64,000 bases of DNA, taken from assembly GCA_015501605.1 (NCBI GenBank), contig JADNRZ010000002.1:1240001-1304000 (forward strand). The letters are read 5' to 3'. The translations under genes and the position numbers were made by a program. Under the pieces are notes generated by a model. That model was not told where the DNA came from and did no database searches. It saw nothing but the letters and a program-made list of their open reading frames with translations. The first letter of the stretch is position 1; every line of letters begins with the position of its first letter. The stretch comes from Panaeolus papilionaceus. Its lineage: Eukaryota; Basidiomycota; Agaricomycetes; Agaricales. Of the stretch, positions 36,939 to 49,383 are shown one piece after another.

Positions 36939-39458
36939 ATGGCATTTGGTATTCTTGGTAAGTGGTCGCCGTTCTCTGACATCCTACATCCATTCACATT
37001 TTTCTACAAGATGATAAATATCTTGAAGACGTTCCTGGTACAGCAATCTTGACTGACCTAGGATACGTACACGGACAACAAGTACGAAAACAGGCGCCAT
37101 TGATCCTCCCTTCATGTATTGACATGCGCAGGTCACCATCGACGAAGCAGCTAACCTTAAACACGGTTCTGGGAAACATTCACATATTGTGCTGGTCCCC
37201 CAACCTTCGGACGACCCCAATGACCCGTATGTCGATTGTTCGAAATGTTGCAATGTGCTCATCGGCGACCAACCACCGCTTTTAAGGTTGAACTGGCCTA
37301 GATGGAAAAAGGAAGCATGCTTCTGGACATTGTACGCTCTATTCTTCGTAGCTGGTGGCTTGATTAACCTCAGACCAATGAACAGGGCTTTTGCCGCCAG
37401 TCTGGATGGAGCTCTATCCCCTATGGTTGGACCCGGATATGTCTTGCTGTCCAATCAATTTGGTGTTTCTGTCGACGAGGTTGCTTCGTCGTTTGGGTGT
37501 ATATTGTTGGGTTTAGGGTGTTTCATGTCTGATCTGTTTTCGAACCAATCTTAACTACAACTGCGCTGACATATGATGACCAGGCTTCTGCAAAATACCC
37601 TGGCGACGAAGTTTGGCCACAGGATCGTTTATCTTGGTTCTGTGACTCTGGTGGATACAACTACGTTTATATCATCTACACTGACAGCTAACAGGGGAAA
37701 CTCAAGATGTTTGTTGCGTGCATCTGGTCTGCAGTCAGCCCCAACATGACATCGATCAGGGCATCTCGAGCGTTCCAAGGTTTTGGTATGTCCGCATTGC
37801 AAAGGTGGGTGGAATTTTACGATCGGAAAGCATTGTACTGATCAAGATGCATTACGATGTAGCCTTGTAGCCTCCACCATTGAACAAATTTATTTGTGAG
37901 TTGATGTGGTCGTCTGGTTCCCGCGACTCGGGGGGGCTAAAATTGTTCTATATTCCTCAGCGTCCATGAGCGGGGCAGTCGTTCGGTTATATGGAGCTTC
38001 TCTATCCTAGCTGGGATCACATTGTATGTATTGGCCCGAGGCATTCGAGTAGACCGGCGACTAACCCTCTGCTGAACTTTGAGGGGACCACTTTTGTATA
38101 GTTATGTCATCCAAAATTTGTCCTGGCAGATGGGATTTTGGTTCGTGACTATCCCTCTGGGCCTCTGTGTTCTCCTGATTTTCTTCTTCGTACCGGAGGT
38201 ATGTCATGGTCGATTTTTAATTATCTCATATTATAATCTACTGACCGGCTGAATTTTAGACGACATACATACGCAAGCCTGCAAACAGTTCCTTATCCTC
38301 CGATAAGGAAAGTCGAGACAAGGCCAGCCTTGAAGGACCACAGTCCGATGCCGAGTCTTCGGTTCCTATGCGAAAGACCTATCTCTCACAACTCAAGATT
38401 TATAATGGCACGTTTACTGCTGCCAGTATCTTTCGACTATTTATGAGGCCGTTCCCGTTTTTGTTGTCCCCAGTGGTAAGCATAATATTTTAAAGCGATT
38501 TTTCCCTGTCGTAATATTCGCCCAGTTTTGGTTCTTGTTCCTATGCTTCGGGATGCAAACCGTTTGGCTCAGTATGTTCGCCGTTCGAACAATTTGTTGC
38601 AGATCCTTCTGACCCTCTCATATAATTCAGGTCTGATGCCACTATGCTCATCAACCATCTTTACGATCGAATACGGGTTTGACGCCACGCAAATTGTAGG
38701 TGAACCGAGTATGGTTGCGAGATGCTCCGCGCTGATGGACGATCATAGGGATTGACTAACTTGGGTGGCATTGTTGGGATTGTTCTTGCCACAGCATTTA
38801 CTGGTCCCCTCACGGACTGGGGTACCGTATGGTTGTCTAAGCGCAATAAGGGAATATACGAACCGGAGTTTCGCATCTTCTTTGTTGGCTCGATGCTGTT
38901 TGGAGTCTTCGGATACGCAGGTTGGGCAGGTGAGACTGCATCAACTTTTGAACAAATTAAGGAAGTTAAAAAGTTTCTTCCTAGTTGGAACGTCACATAA
39001 CATGCCTTGGATTGGGGCGGTCGCTTGTATTGCGTACGTATACAGCATCGAATGTTTGCCTTAGAACCTTACCGTTTCATTGCAGAATGGCTAACTTTGC
39101 GATCGTTGTTTCTGGCTCCGCTGCCGTAACATACCTGCTCGATACTCACGGACCCAATGCCCTTCATGTACTTGCACTCAGCAACTTCGGAAAAAACATG
39201 GTGCTTTACGGGTTCACCTTCTTTGCTAATGGGATGATTGCTAGGCGTGGCGTCAAGGTTTCGTTACTTATTCTTGCAGGCTGCCAAGCTGCATGTTGTA
39301 TTGCTTCCGTCCCAATGTACATCTACGGCAAACGAGTTCGGTCTCTTGTGAGGCTGCTATCTTATATTTATGCGATAGAGGGATCTGATTTGATTTTTTC
39401 GTGTCGTTGACAGATCGCCCGCAATCCGACGTTGTTTCGAAATGGACAAGAACAGTAA
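36939..39458 (+). CDS. Major facilitator superfamily transporter (DHA1-like)
   Basis: Starts MAFGIL at 36939 and is cut by about a dozen introns. The cytosolic N-terminus ends in the fungal MFS signature DPNDPLNWPRWKKEACFW. Following membrane segments include GALSPMVGPGYVLLSNQFGV, KFGHRIVYLGSV, FVACIWSAVSPNMTSIRASR AFQGFG, IWSFSILAGITLGP, MGFWFVTIPLGLCVLLIFFF and its VPETTY end. A long hydrophilic central loop has many charged residues (SSDKESRDKASLEGPQSDAE), then LTNLGGIVGIVLATAFTGPL, and final helices ending IARNPTLFRNGQEQ. This is the 12-TM drug/H+ antiporter-like group; substrate unknown. Several junctions were chosen by frame and similarity, so individual exon ends are approximate. The frame appears intact. 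Confidence 0.8.
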
Positions 39459-39527
39459 AGTTCTATGATGGGTATAGGTACAAAGGTATATGCGACACTT
39501 AGCATATGGATGTGTCGGAAGCAAGGT

Positions 39528-41534
39528 TCAATGAGTCAATACATGGGGTCCATTCCATATGTTGAACGGCAGACAAAAGTGGTAGCGATTATTGGCTTCG
39601 GTGAATTTCGTTTGTGTTGCTAGAAACTCTTTGTGATAGGTTTTGGCATCGTCTTCTGTGAGCAGCCCCTCCAGGTTCTGGGCCACTTGTTCGATTAATT
39701 CGGTAGGGAGTCGTGTCCTGAGCGTCTGATATACCGCTTCACGGATCCATTCCTGCTGCTGAGGACCCACAGATGATGTCGAGATCACAGGTCGCACCTC
39801 TGGGTCTACTAAGTGAAAATATATGAGTGTGAGGCATCCCTTTCTGTTGGAGTCAATAAGTTGCAGAGGCTTCAATGCATATTGATAGATATTCGGAAAG
39901 ACCAAGCCTCGTCCCGTTTGCAGCTTGACCTCTCCTATATACTGGTGACACGGGTCCTGGTCCCCTAGTCCCCATGTGCGCAGGGTCGCGCCTTCATCGC
40001 CCGCTGAAAATCCCCTTGGATAGGTCACTGCCATTCTGAATTGCGCCATGGGCTCGGTGATGTTATCCTGAGTTATGTCGTGTGAGCAATGCATTTTCTG
40101 GAAGAAGAATCCTGAAAGCCTTACGTTGGATAAACAATATATACCAGATGCGACGATTCGCTCGTTTCGCATACCTTCGACGTGCCATGGCAGACCTGGG
40201 AAGCTCGGCTGAATTTTGGGATCCTGTGGAAAGAGGAGGTCAGAAGAAACGGCAATATAATAAAAAAGTTGCAAATACCCACCAGTGATATTGTCGAGAC
40301 ACGCACGAATACTTGTATCGTTTGTCCCCGTAAGGTTACTTTATGCCTCCGAGCCTCTATCCCACCGGGATAGCCGCCAGGCGGGACATCTGGTAAGGCC
40401 AATGGGCGATTCAGTGACCATTTTCTGTGTAGTTTTCTGTAATCCTCCCAGCCCTCTTCATCATCGGAATCTTCTGGTGGCTCCGGCTCTTCCCATACGG
40501 TATATTTACAAGACCCAAGGATTCGAAGACGTACAGGGTTGTTTCTGTGCAGATCAGTGAGTGTGTGCTCGAAGAGTGGAAGAAAGCCCGTTAAGATTCT
40601 TTCTAGAAGGGCGTATAAACGCTTGTGTAAATCGGGGTGGAGGTTGTTAATATAAGACACGAAGCGAACGGCAGAAGTATCCGGAGGGACGAATACATCG
40701 GAGGGTAAAAGAGCGAAATTTGGACAAACGTCTTGTGATGGTGGTGGGGGAACGGCACGGTATACTTTGCCGTTAAGATGAGAGACGAGAGTTTTGTTGT
40801 ATATTAGGCAGTATGGCACGGGGTCGATAATATGTTCTTGTGAGGCGTCTTGGGAGCAGGGTGTTAGGCTGGAAAGTTCGTGCTTCAACTGGCTAGCGAT
40901 GCACTCTTCTAGGAGACTATCGGACTGCCACATACGTTCAAAACATGAAACCTGGCTAAGGAATGTAAAAACGGTCGGTATGAGAAGAAATAATACCAAA
41001 TTCTTACCAGTCGTATGTTTCATCTCTCAATGCAGAGTATCCCTCAAGCTCATCAAGGATATACTTGATCTGTGCCAAAAATTCAGAACTATTGTCAATG
41101 AGTTTACCATGCAACCAGTTACTTGTTTGTCGGCAAGGCGGACCTCTGCCTTCCTGGATGGGGTTTGTATTGTCCAGACGCAATTTTTGGCATGCGTAGA
41201 CCAACGATCCCTAAATTCACAATTTCGAAACTCAAGCCACCAATCGTCGGAACTGCGAATTAATGCAGAAAATTGGCACATGGCTAATTCCACCAGCTGA
41301 GTGAAATAGGTATACTGTATTAGAACCGAGAGCAGCCTTTTGAATATCAGGGGATTGAAGCAAGCTTACCGTCCTAGGTTCGTCTAACCGCCCAAAGGGG
41401 TATAATAGTCAGACCCGAGATAATAATTTTAGATAAGAAGACAACCTACCTCCGACTCCGCCCATATAATGGACACCTGATAGAAAAGGGTGTCGATAGC
41501 CTCTGTAGTCCGCCTGTGGACTGCTAGTATCCAT
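39528..41534 (-). CDS. DUF4246 protein, probable 2OG-Fe(II) oxygenase-like
   Basis: The ATG at 41534 begins MDTSSPQADYRGYRHPFLSG. Exons join into the family's N-terminal block LVELAMCQFSALIRSSDDWW, IKYILDELEGYSALRDETYD, SCFERMWQSDSLLEECIASQ, then DVFVPPDTSAVRFVSYINNL. The core is FPGLPWHVEGMRNERIVASG, then ITEPMAQFRMAVTYPRGFSA, GDEGATLRTWGLGDQDPCHQ, and RGLVFPNIYQYALKPLQLID. The domain is of unknown function. The HxE in WHVEG and a distal conserved segment suggest a double-stranded beta-helix oxygenase. Most relatives I recall have QH(R/K)V in the distal segment, while this protein has QYAL, so a metal ligand may be missing. Six exons at least. Divergent from ESS1. Confidence 0.85.
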
Positions 41535-41877
41535 AGTGGGAGGAATTGTGGGCAACACCTTGAAAGATATCTCGAGCTTAAAACCTATATGCGATTGTAG
41601 GTGTGAATGTGTTGGGTCATGATAACTAAATCCAGCAGCTGCAACCCTGCAAGCGTGGCGGAGAATCGAGGATAAGGACTTAAGTGTACAAACGACGACA
41701 GAATGAAATGATTGAAATAGAGGGGGTTCTTGATCCCATCATTATATAATCCAGGAAATACCATTCGGTGTTGGTCAACTGCCGCTTGACTTTGAACTTG
41801 ACAGTCATCAGTACTTGTTGATTAAACAATCTAGTTAATCCGATCTTGAATTTATAACTTTCAAAAAAAATCTAGAA
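41535..41877. promoter_or_regulatory. Divergent promoter region, DUF4246 gene / ESS1
   Basis: 343 bp between two divergent start codons. It contains AT-rich stretches including TATATAATCC near 41744-41753, but no element I can assign to one gene. Confidence 0.4.
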
Positions 41878-42579
41878 ATGGTGAGTTTTGAAGTGCTGTA
41901 TTATAAACAGACGAGCCTGACAAGCGACTGGTCTACTACTTGTTACCACTCCTACATGTACACAAACAAATTCATGGAAACATTTGCGATCTAGTCACAA
42001 TGGGAGGTTCGCATGTCCAGCTCAAAGGGGCTGCCCTACTTCTTCAATCCAGCCACCAAAGAATCCAGTTGGGATGCTCCCTCAGGTTTCACAAAGGAAG
42101 AGATTGAACAACTTCCTGGTGCCAAGGAGTATCTGGGCAAGACTGCCCCACCGCGTCCTGGACAAGTGCGCGCCAGTCACCTTTTAGTCAAGCATAAGGA
42201 TAGCCGTAGACCATCCAGCTGGAAGGAAGTTCGTAACCTCCACCTTCTATTGTACCTTTCGTCGTGGAGTTGACTTTATTTATCTTCATCATCGATGCAC
42301 ATTTCATCACAGGAAAATATTACGCGTACAAAGGAAGAAGCTATAGCAATCTTGCGCGGTTACCAGGCAGAAATCAATGGATCTGCAGAAATTTTTGGAG
42401 ACCTTGCAGGTCAGCACTCTGACTGTTCTTCCCATTCAAACGCCGGCGACCTGGGATGGTTCGGCCCCGGCCAGATGCAAAAACCATTCGAAGATGCTAC
42501 CTTTGCTCTTGACGTTGGAAAAATCAGCGATGTTATTTCGACTGAGAGTGGTGTGCATCTGATCCTTCGCACTGGTTGA
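41878..42579 (+). CDS. ESS1: Peptidyl-prolyl isomerase Ess1/Pin1
   Basis: Three exons (41878-41880, 41995-42228, 42313-42579) give 167 residues. The first exon is only the start codon; a 114-nt intron follows, and exon 2 starts SQWEVRMSSSKGLPYFFNPA. WW domain: W at position 4 and SSW near residue 25. The PPIase (parvulin) domain has QVRASHLLVKHKDSRRPSSW, EEAIAILRGYQAEI, GQHSDCSSHSNAGDLGWFGP, and GVHLILRTG. The active-site Cys (SDCSS) and the phosphate-binding Lys/Arg (KHKDSRRPSSW) are present. Pin1 isomerises phospho-Ser/Thr-Pro bonds, notably in the RNA polymerase II CTD, the substrate of the FCP1 phosphatase encoded at the right end of this window. Confidence 0.96.
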
Positions 42580-43404
42580 GTGTGCGACTCGATCGGTAGA
42601 ATGAGGGGGTCTAACTTGCATTGTGGGTGTCCTGATCTTCAGAAATTGGGAGGATAGTTTCTCCTCTGGGAATTGTGGGCGAGCGTTTGGACATTTTAGC
42701 GAAAGGGTGGAAGGTGTGACTGAAAGAAACAAGAACCAATGTAGTAAATTTGTATGTTATAATCACAAGGTCAACTTGTTCATGGTATAAGCGAAACAAC
42801 CTTCACAAGAAATAACTTTTACAGGTAACCAACATTCTTCCAATCCTCCACCATTGCGGAGTAAACCTCCCACCTTTGTAGACCCTAGTGGGAGAAGTGG
42901 TGAAGATTAGATTAGATTAAATTTACAGACCAGTCAGTGCCTTGCCCTTTTATCACGCGTTTCTTCTGTGCCTGGAGTGGTCATCAATCTGGTCAACGTC
43001 GGCGATGTGGGTTAACATTGACAAATCACTGCACGATTCTGCACCTCAACAGGCTTTATCACCCTAGCTTTGGTTTGATTACTACGCTGTACCTTCTCCG
43101 AATGCTTCTGGTCACGATCAATAATTAATCATAAAATAGCGCCAATAAGCGAAAAAATTACAAATGCTCCCTTGCAAGGCTCCAAGCACTTAAGAACCAT
43201 TCATTATAACGTCTAACACCTCATATTTAGAACAAATCATCTCACAAAGTGTTACTACCCTTAGACTCTCCTAACAGTCACAACAGAACCTCTTCACCAC
43301 TCTTTAACCTGTCAATTGAACACAGTGCTGGCTCTGCCAGTGACATTAACTTCTCTCCTCACTGTATCACCGAACAACTTGAAGAAGAATAGCTCTTGGG
43401 TCAC
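42580..43404. other. Gene-free stretch of about 0.8 kb
   Basis: No recognisable coding or RNA feature on either strand. Confidence 0.5.
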
Positions 43405-45041
43405 ATGGAAGGGGTTCCTGCATTGGTTCATCCTACAAAGGTCGTATTTCCCTGGGGCGGTAGTCTCGAAAAGTGCATAAACTCCCATACGTGCTCCTGC
43501 ACTATTTTAGGGGCCGGCATTCTATCGCTATTGTGGGTTGTCTATTTTCTATCAGCAGGAAGTTCGCAGAGGAGAGTTATCTCTAACAAGACACCGATGG
43601 AGGCATCGTCTCAAGTCTTTGGGGGAGCTCACAGTGATGGTGAAGTTGTTGTGTCCAAGATTATAATCCATCCCATCAAGGTGCGCTTCACAATTCTCTA
43701 TTTTGTTGGGATACGAATTTCATTGTCTCCGGTTATGATATCAATAGAGCTGCAAAGGCATACCCGTTGAGAAAGCTAGATACACCCCTGTGGGACTCGA
43801 GGTACTCGTCGCACATTTATCTCATATGCTACGTGCGACCCAGCTAATATTTGTTAGAATGACAGGCTGTATTGTATCATCGATGCTACAAAACTTCGAG
43901 TCTTGACGGCCAGAGAAGTGCCAAAGGTTTGCGGTACAGCATATATTCCAACATCTCACTGAATGAAGGCCTATGTTCCTAGATGGTGCTCATTGAGACG
44001 AGCTTCGAAGGGGGGAATGACCTCAGAATTTCATTCCCGGACGATTCTGGATGCGAGTCTTTTGTAGTTCCAAGGAATCCAACCGCAGAGGATTTAAAAT
44101 CGTGGACAATGTGCGTTGGAAATCAAAACGATTGGACGCAAGCATGTGCGCTAATTTGGATTGCAGACTTCCAAAGATCACCCTCTGGCCGACACACCCG
44201 CCTGTCGATGGATACGTTTGCGGGACTCCTACCTCGTCTTCTGGCACTGTATCAGAGGAGTTATCGCGGTACTTTGGCACTTCAGTTCATCTGGTTTTTA
44301 AAGGCCCGGAAGCGCGTCGAATCGACCCGACGGCGTCGTTCCCTGATCTGGAAGCATATGCAAAGTTCCAAGACATGTACCCTTTGCTCATCCTTTCTGA
44401 GGAAAGTACAGATGTGATTGAACAAGAAATGAAGCAATATGTTGGACAACAGGGTATCGACGATCAATGGCGAGCCGGAAAAATTGCTATTGAAAGGTAT
44501 GTTTTCCGTTGGTAATAAAACCGGTAGTTGAAGGGATATCGGATCAAGCTTACGGTAGTGGTTTCTGACTCTTTGAGTGCGGGTGGAGTGATCCCTTCGA
44601 GTCAACATGGCTACTACCTTGTGCAACCTATCGTTGTCCATAATTGGCTGACTTTGGTCCTGGGATAGGTTTCGACCTAACATTATACTCAAAGGCGGTG
44701 GTCCTTTCGCAGAGGATAAATGGGAAGAGATATCGATTGGTTCCGAAACTTCTCCGGTGTTGACACTGGTCTCAAAATGCACAAGATGTTTGGTGAGTGG
44801 TGCATTTTGACATACTGAAGAAAAACTGGCGTTGATGGACGGTGACGATGTTTAGTTACCTAATGTCAGTCCGGAGACGGGAGAGCGAGATAAAGCTGTC
44901 CCGTACAAAGTTCTCATGAAGTTCCGGACTGGACTGGATCCCCAGGAGAAGATGAAGCCATGTGTGGGATGCAATGCCGTTCCGGCTGGGGAAGGGGAGC
45001 TGCGGATTGGGGATAGGGTCTATATCAAGAAGAGGATATGA
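43405..45041 (+). CDS. MOSC-domain protein (mARC/YcbX-like)
   Basis: From ATG 43405 a short N-terminus precedes one membrane segment (TILGAGILSLLWVVYFLSA). Then come the MOSC N-terminal barrel (SKIIIHPIKSCKGIPVEKAR, YTPVGLENDRLYCIIDATKL, VLTAREVPKMVLIETSFEGG) and the MOSC domain (FPDLEAYAKFQDMYPLLILS, FRPNIILKGGGPFAEDKWEE, VSKCTRCLLPNVSPETGERD, and KPCVGCNAVPAGEGELRIGD). One anchor plus MOSC matches mitochondrial amidoxime reducing component-like molybdenum-cofactor proteins, in which Mo is bound by a Cys. The pattern KCTRC and CVGC is kept. An intron near 44109-44167 joins SW-T to LPKITLWPTHPPV. The substrate and the organelle are inferred only. Confidence 0.83.
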
Positions 45042-45470
45042 TGATGTGAATGTCAGGGGGAATCGGAACGTCATTATATAAATGTCTCCAGATTCCATGT
45101 AGTGGCTGGATCTGTGGACACGGTAGTGACAGTGTGGATGACTTGAACCATGAGGAGCGTTGACCTGAATTGGAAGAATGCCAATATTTAAACATGTGGG
45201 CGGTGGTGATTTGTTAAAAAGGATTAAGAAAAGAGGGGTAATATCTGATTAATATTTATTGAAAGGTTAATAACTAACTCTACCATAATAAAAGGAAAAG
45301 AATATCAAGTATTATTACAGAAAGATCACGTGGATTACTTAAATGTCAATGAGTTGGAAAGTTTGTGAAATTGATTTGGATTGCAAGTTTATTGGTTTAC
45401 ACAACTCTACCACTCACTACAACTACCATCTTAACAGCGGTCTTCAAAAGACCTCTCCCCCGCCTTCCTT
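45042..45470. other. Intergenic, AT-rich
   Basis: AT-rich spacer between two plus-strand genes; no clear elements. The first exon of the next gene could have further upstream leader here. Confidence 0.45.
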
Positions 45471-48400
45471 ATGGGTCGTTCCCGCTGGACTCCCTTCCCT
45501 GCTAATAGGTTTCCAGACGAGGCTGCTAAGAAGAGTGCTGCCTCTGCACCTGTACTCGCTCCCTCTTCTGCGGATGCGAAGAAGTTCGGTTTGGAAAATG
45601 TAATGTATCATTTATGATAATTTACAATCTTTTGATACTCTTTCTAATTTTATTATTTCGATTATCTTTATTAGTTTGGAAATACTTGGTTTGTATCACC
45701 TCCAAGTTTCATAAATCATAATTCGACATGTTAATCATCATCATCTTCATATTACAGCTACGCAAACTCGGTTCTACAGGCTTTGTATTTTTGCACTCCT
45801 TTTCGCGATCTACTTCTGCAAGAGCAGGACTTATCGTCTTTATCGCCCGCCGATACATCACCACAACCCGTCTCAACGAAGCAACCCCAACCACCTCCCA
45901 AGAAGCGAACAGATTCAAAGCACCCGGAGCCTGCTCCTGCCCAATCAAGTCTCCATCCTATCCCTTCATCACCTCCCACACTCTTTTCCGCTCTCAGATC
46001 TTTATACCTTAATATCTCTACCAATCCCGGTGAAAAGGGTACTGTAGCGCCGAAAGCATTCATCGACAAACTCAAGGAGTTAAACGAGGCTTTTCGGAAT
46101 ACCCAACACCAAGATGCCCACGAGTTTCTCAACTTCCTACTGAATAGGATTGTCGAGGAGATCGAAGAAGAGAAGAAACAGAGCTCACAGCAGTCCCTCT
46201 CGACTGACAATGCCAATGGCAATTCTGATGATCGTGCGTCATTCAAATACACTTATGAATATCCATTACCATTGTTTCTGATTTTTGTACAGTCTCAAAC
46301 TCTATTGCCACCATAGGTTCCAAGATCCCAACTACGTCTGCTAGCTCCACCTCTGGTAGACATCCAAGCCATGCCACCCTTGTTCACAAGCTATTCGAGG
46401 GGGTCCTTACAAGCGAGACCCGGTGCTTGACCTGTGAAACGGTACGTTCCCTTCCCCACATCGTATCCATGTGCGATTAAACGTTTGTGTCTTCCACAGG
46501 TATCTTCGCGAGATGAATCGTTCCTCGACCTTTCAATCGACATTGACCAAAACTCGAGTCTCACAGCCTGCCTCCGACAATTCAGCGCCAGCGAAATGCT
46601 GTGTCAGAAAAACAAGTTTTTTTGCGACTCATGTTGTGACTTGCAGGAAGCAGAGAAAAGGTATGTTGGATTGTTTGATATTGTCATATGTCAACTGACC
46701 CTTCCGCACATAGAATGAAGATCAAGAAATTGCCTAATGTACTTGCCTTGCATTTAAAGCGCTTCAAATACCAAGAGGACGTCGGGAAATACATTAAGCT
46801 TACCTACCGTGTTGCATTTCCTTTCGAGCTCCGCTTATTCAATACTGTCGATGAGCTGGACGAACCGGATCGTTTATATGATCTGTTTGCGATCGTCGTT
46901 CATATCGGCAGGTAAGTCTACACATGTCTTTTTATTCGTCATAGGCTCAACAGATGACTGTGCTCATAGCGGTCCTAATACCGGTCACTACATATCCATA
47001 ATCAAAACCTCGGGCAATAATTGGCTTGTGTTCGACGATGACAATGTTTATCCCATTGTCGAGAAAGATATCCCTAAATACTTTGGTGATTCTAACTCGG
47101 GCTCCGCATATGTGTTGTACTATCAAGCTCTCAATATCGATCTCGTAAATCTGGGCTTACGGTCAGCGGAATCACCTGTAGTAACGCCTGCTCTAGCACC
47201 AGCCGATTTCTCGCTGAACCACCAACGACATTCACCAGCCCACGTCACTTCGCCGACTCTGCCCCCTGGTCTGAGTCCTCTTGATACCCCTGCTTCTCAA
47301 CCACCTGGCTACGCCGTGCCACCAATACCCACATATCCTCCCCCAATATCCCCCCACCATTCTACGGATAGCACATCATTATCCATTCATACTGATGTTG
47401 AGAATCCTCCTCAATCACCATCTCCTTTGTCTCATACCCCAGGTCTTCCCACATGGGCGCAACGCGTACTAAAGCGAGCACCATCTGTGACAACTGGTAA
47501 TGGTGTAGGGAGTAATGTTAACGGAGCAGAATCACGAAAGTCTCTGGTAGAGAAGTCTCCAAAGCTAGGATCCGCCACAACCCCGTGGTTGGCTGGAGAT
47601 AAAAAGCATGTCGATTCGCCTCTTCCGATCGTTCCGTCGCTTCCTACATCGAATCAGCACCCACCTTCGCCATCCCTCCCAGCAACCCCGCAAGTTCATG
47701 AGCCGGAGCACTTGAAAGAAAAGAGCGACAAGAAGGAGGACAAGAAGGAGGACAAACCTAAACTCTGGCGCGGACTTCGCAAGAGTCTACGCATGACAGA
47801 CAAGCATGTTAGAATTGATTCCAGTGCAACTCCGGATATCCCACCTTCGCCTCGCCTTCAGAGGGGTCCTTCAGAGAACGGGGCCATTATCTCTCACGAG
47901 ACTGGGCTGCGTCTAGATGTTACCCAAGCTCGTGCCATGACATCTTCACCGTTGTACGCATTGAACAGACCAGGTCATCTAGACGAGACGCATTCCGCAG
48001 GCTCGGCATCGTCATCGCCTAGTTCGAGCTCTGTGCTCGCAAATGCACTGAATTCGACATCGTCATCATCAGGACCTTCCCATCCATCGACATCTCCCTC
48101 GACAGTGGGCTCTGCTCATTATTATGACGCTTCCCCTCCGCCCGTGCCACCTCGGAAACATCCGTTGACTACCATTGCAGGTACTGGTGAACGTGTCCGT
48201 GGTAGCTTCGAAAGAAAGAAGAGCGTGGACTTGAAAGCAATGATGGTTGGCGCCTCCTCTGTTCCGATGCCCGAACTTGCGCCCAGCCCTGTCCTCAACC
48301 CTTATGAAACAACTTCCGCACCACGACAAGCCCCCTCAGCCTTGGATAACATTCACAGTCGATCGCTACCACCCCTCCCGGGTACGCCAAAGCAGAGGGG

Positions 48401-48773
48401 TCACAGGACTAACATTAGCAATGGCGCAGTGTTTGCGGAACCGGACTATTTTACCGACCCATCAGAGGGTCGTGATACCTTTGCGGAACCTCAATCATTC
48501 AATCACCACCATCCTCACCCCTTGCGCAGTGCAACGCTTCCACCAGAGTCTTTAGGCGCCTCAGCCGGCCACAATATTAGCTCGGATAGTGGGACTGCTA
48601 TCCCGTACCTTCCAACACCGGCAACATCTAATGGTAAGCAGGCAAAGCGGAAGATGAGCTTGACAGGTTGGGTTGTCAAGAAGGACAAGGACAAAGATAA
48701 GGAGAAGGAGAGAGGCAAAGACCGAATATGGGATAAAGAATTGCTTTCTGTGGGGAGATTCACAAATAGCTGA
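45471..48773 (+). CDS. Ubiquitin-specific protease (Ubp9/Ubp13, USP12/46, CreB type)
   Basis: ATG 45471 starts [20 protein letters not shown]. The catalytic Cys box [20 protein letters not shown] is spread over three exons, the middle one only 14 nt (45675-45688). Then [20 protein letters not shown], a CxxC pair ([10 protein letters not shown]), a second CxxC ([10 protein letters not shown]), [20 protein letters not shown] and the His box [26 protein letters not shown] supplies the Asp. This architecture matches the Ubp9/13 and CreB group, activated by WD40 partners such as Duf1/WDR48/CreC. The C-terminal half is a long Ser/Pro-rich disordered tail ending [20 protein letters not shown]. Total about 900 residues. 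The tail is much longer than in animal USP12/46. Confidence 0.9.
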
Positions 48774-49383
48774 AGGTTTCCTTGCTATCGGTTGAGTATT
48801 TTGCCTTTACAAGGGGGCGTTATGGTGTGTTATAGATTTGCTCTTGACCGCCTTGCATTTGTTTGCTCTTTTCCCCCCTTTCAACCATCATAATATGGAT
48901 GGAGCACACATCATCCTCTGGCGATGCTTTCCTGTTTATGCTTCAAGGTTTGAAACGTCGCACTTCACCCTGCACTCTTATACGCATTTTTTAAACACAT
49001 CGCATCAATTTGACATTTACATTTTTATCAGTAGTCGTACTTTGTTCTGTCCCTTCCTGTTTGTTATTATGTTCCTGTAGCCCAACTATCTATTTACCCA
49101 CATAGCTGCACACTACATTCCCCACTTTGTAATACCATCTGTCGTTCGCTATCGTTTCACATCTTGAATGTTTCTCGCTCCTTTCCTTCTTTGAGCTTCA
49201 CTCTGCTTTTTAGGATTATAATTGTCGTCAGGGTTATTCGCACATGTATACATTTCTTGAGTTCGCCATACAGGAAGGTTTGTGATGGAGAATGCATGAG
49301 AAAGAGAGTGTGATTGTGATGCAATGAGTAAACGATACAAGTAAAGAATGTGAGCACAATAACAAATACAATATATTCTAATT
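48774..49383. other. Intergenic, convergent 3' ends
   Basis: 3' regions of the deubiquitinase and the F-box gene. Short frames on both strands are not convincing. Confidence 0.5.

Noticed and set aside
36752..36961. Open frame with IKPWESL, resembling part of BSP domain C1
   Set aside because: Only seven residues match, no other BSP motif is near, and it runs into the first exon of the MFS gene; chance similarity.
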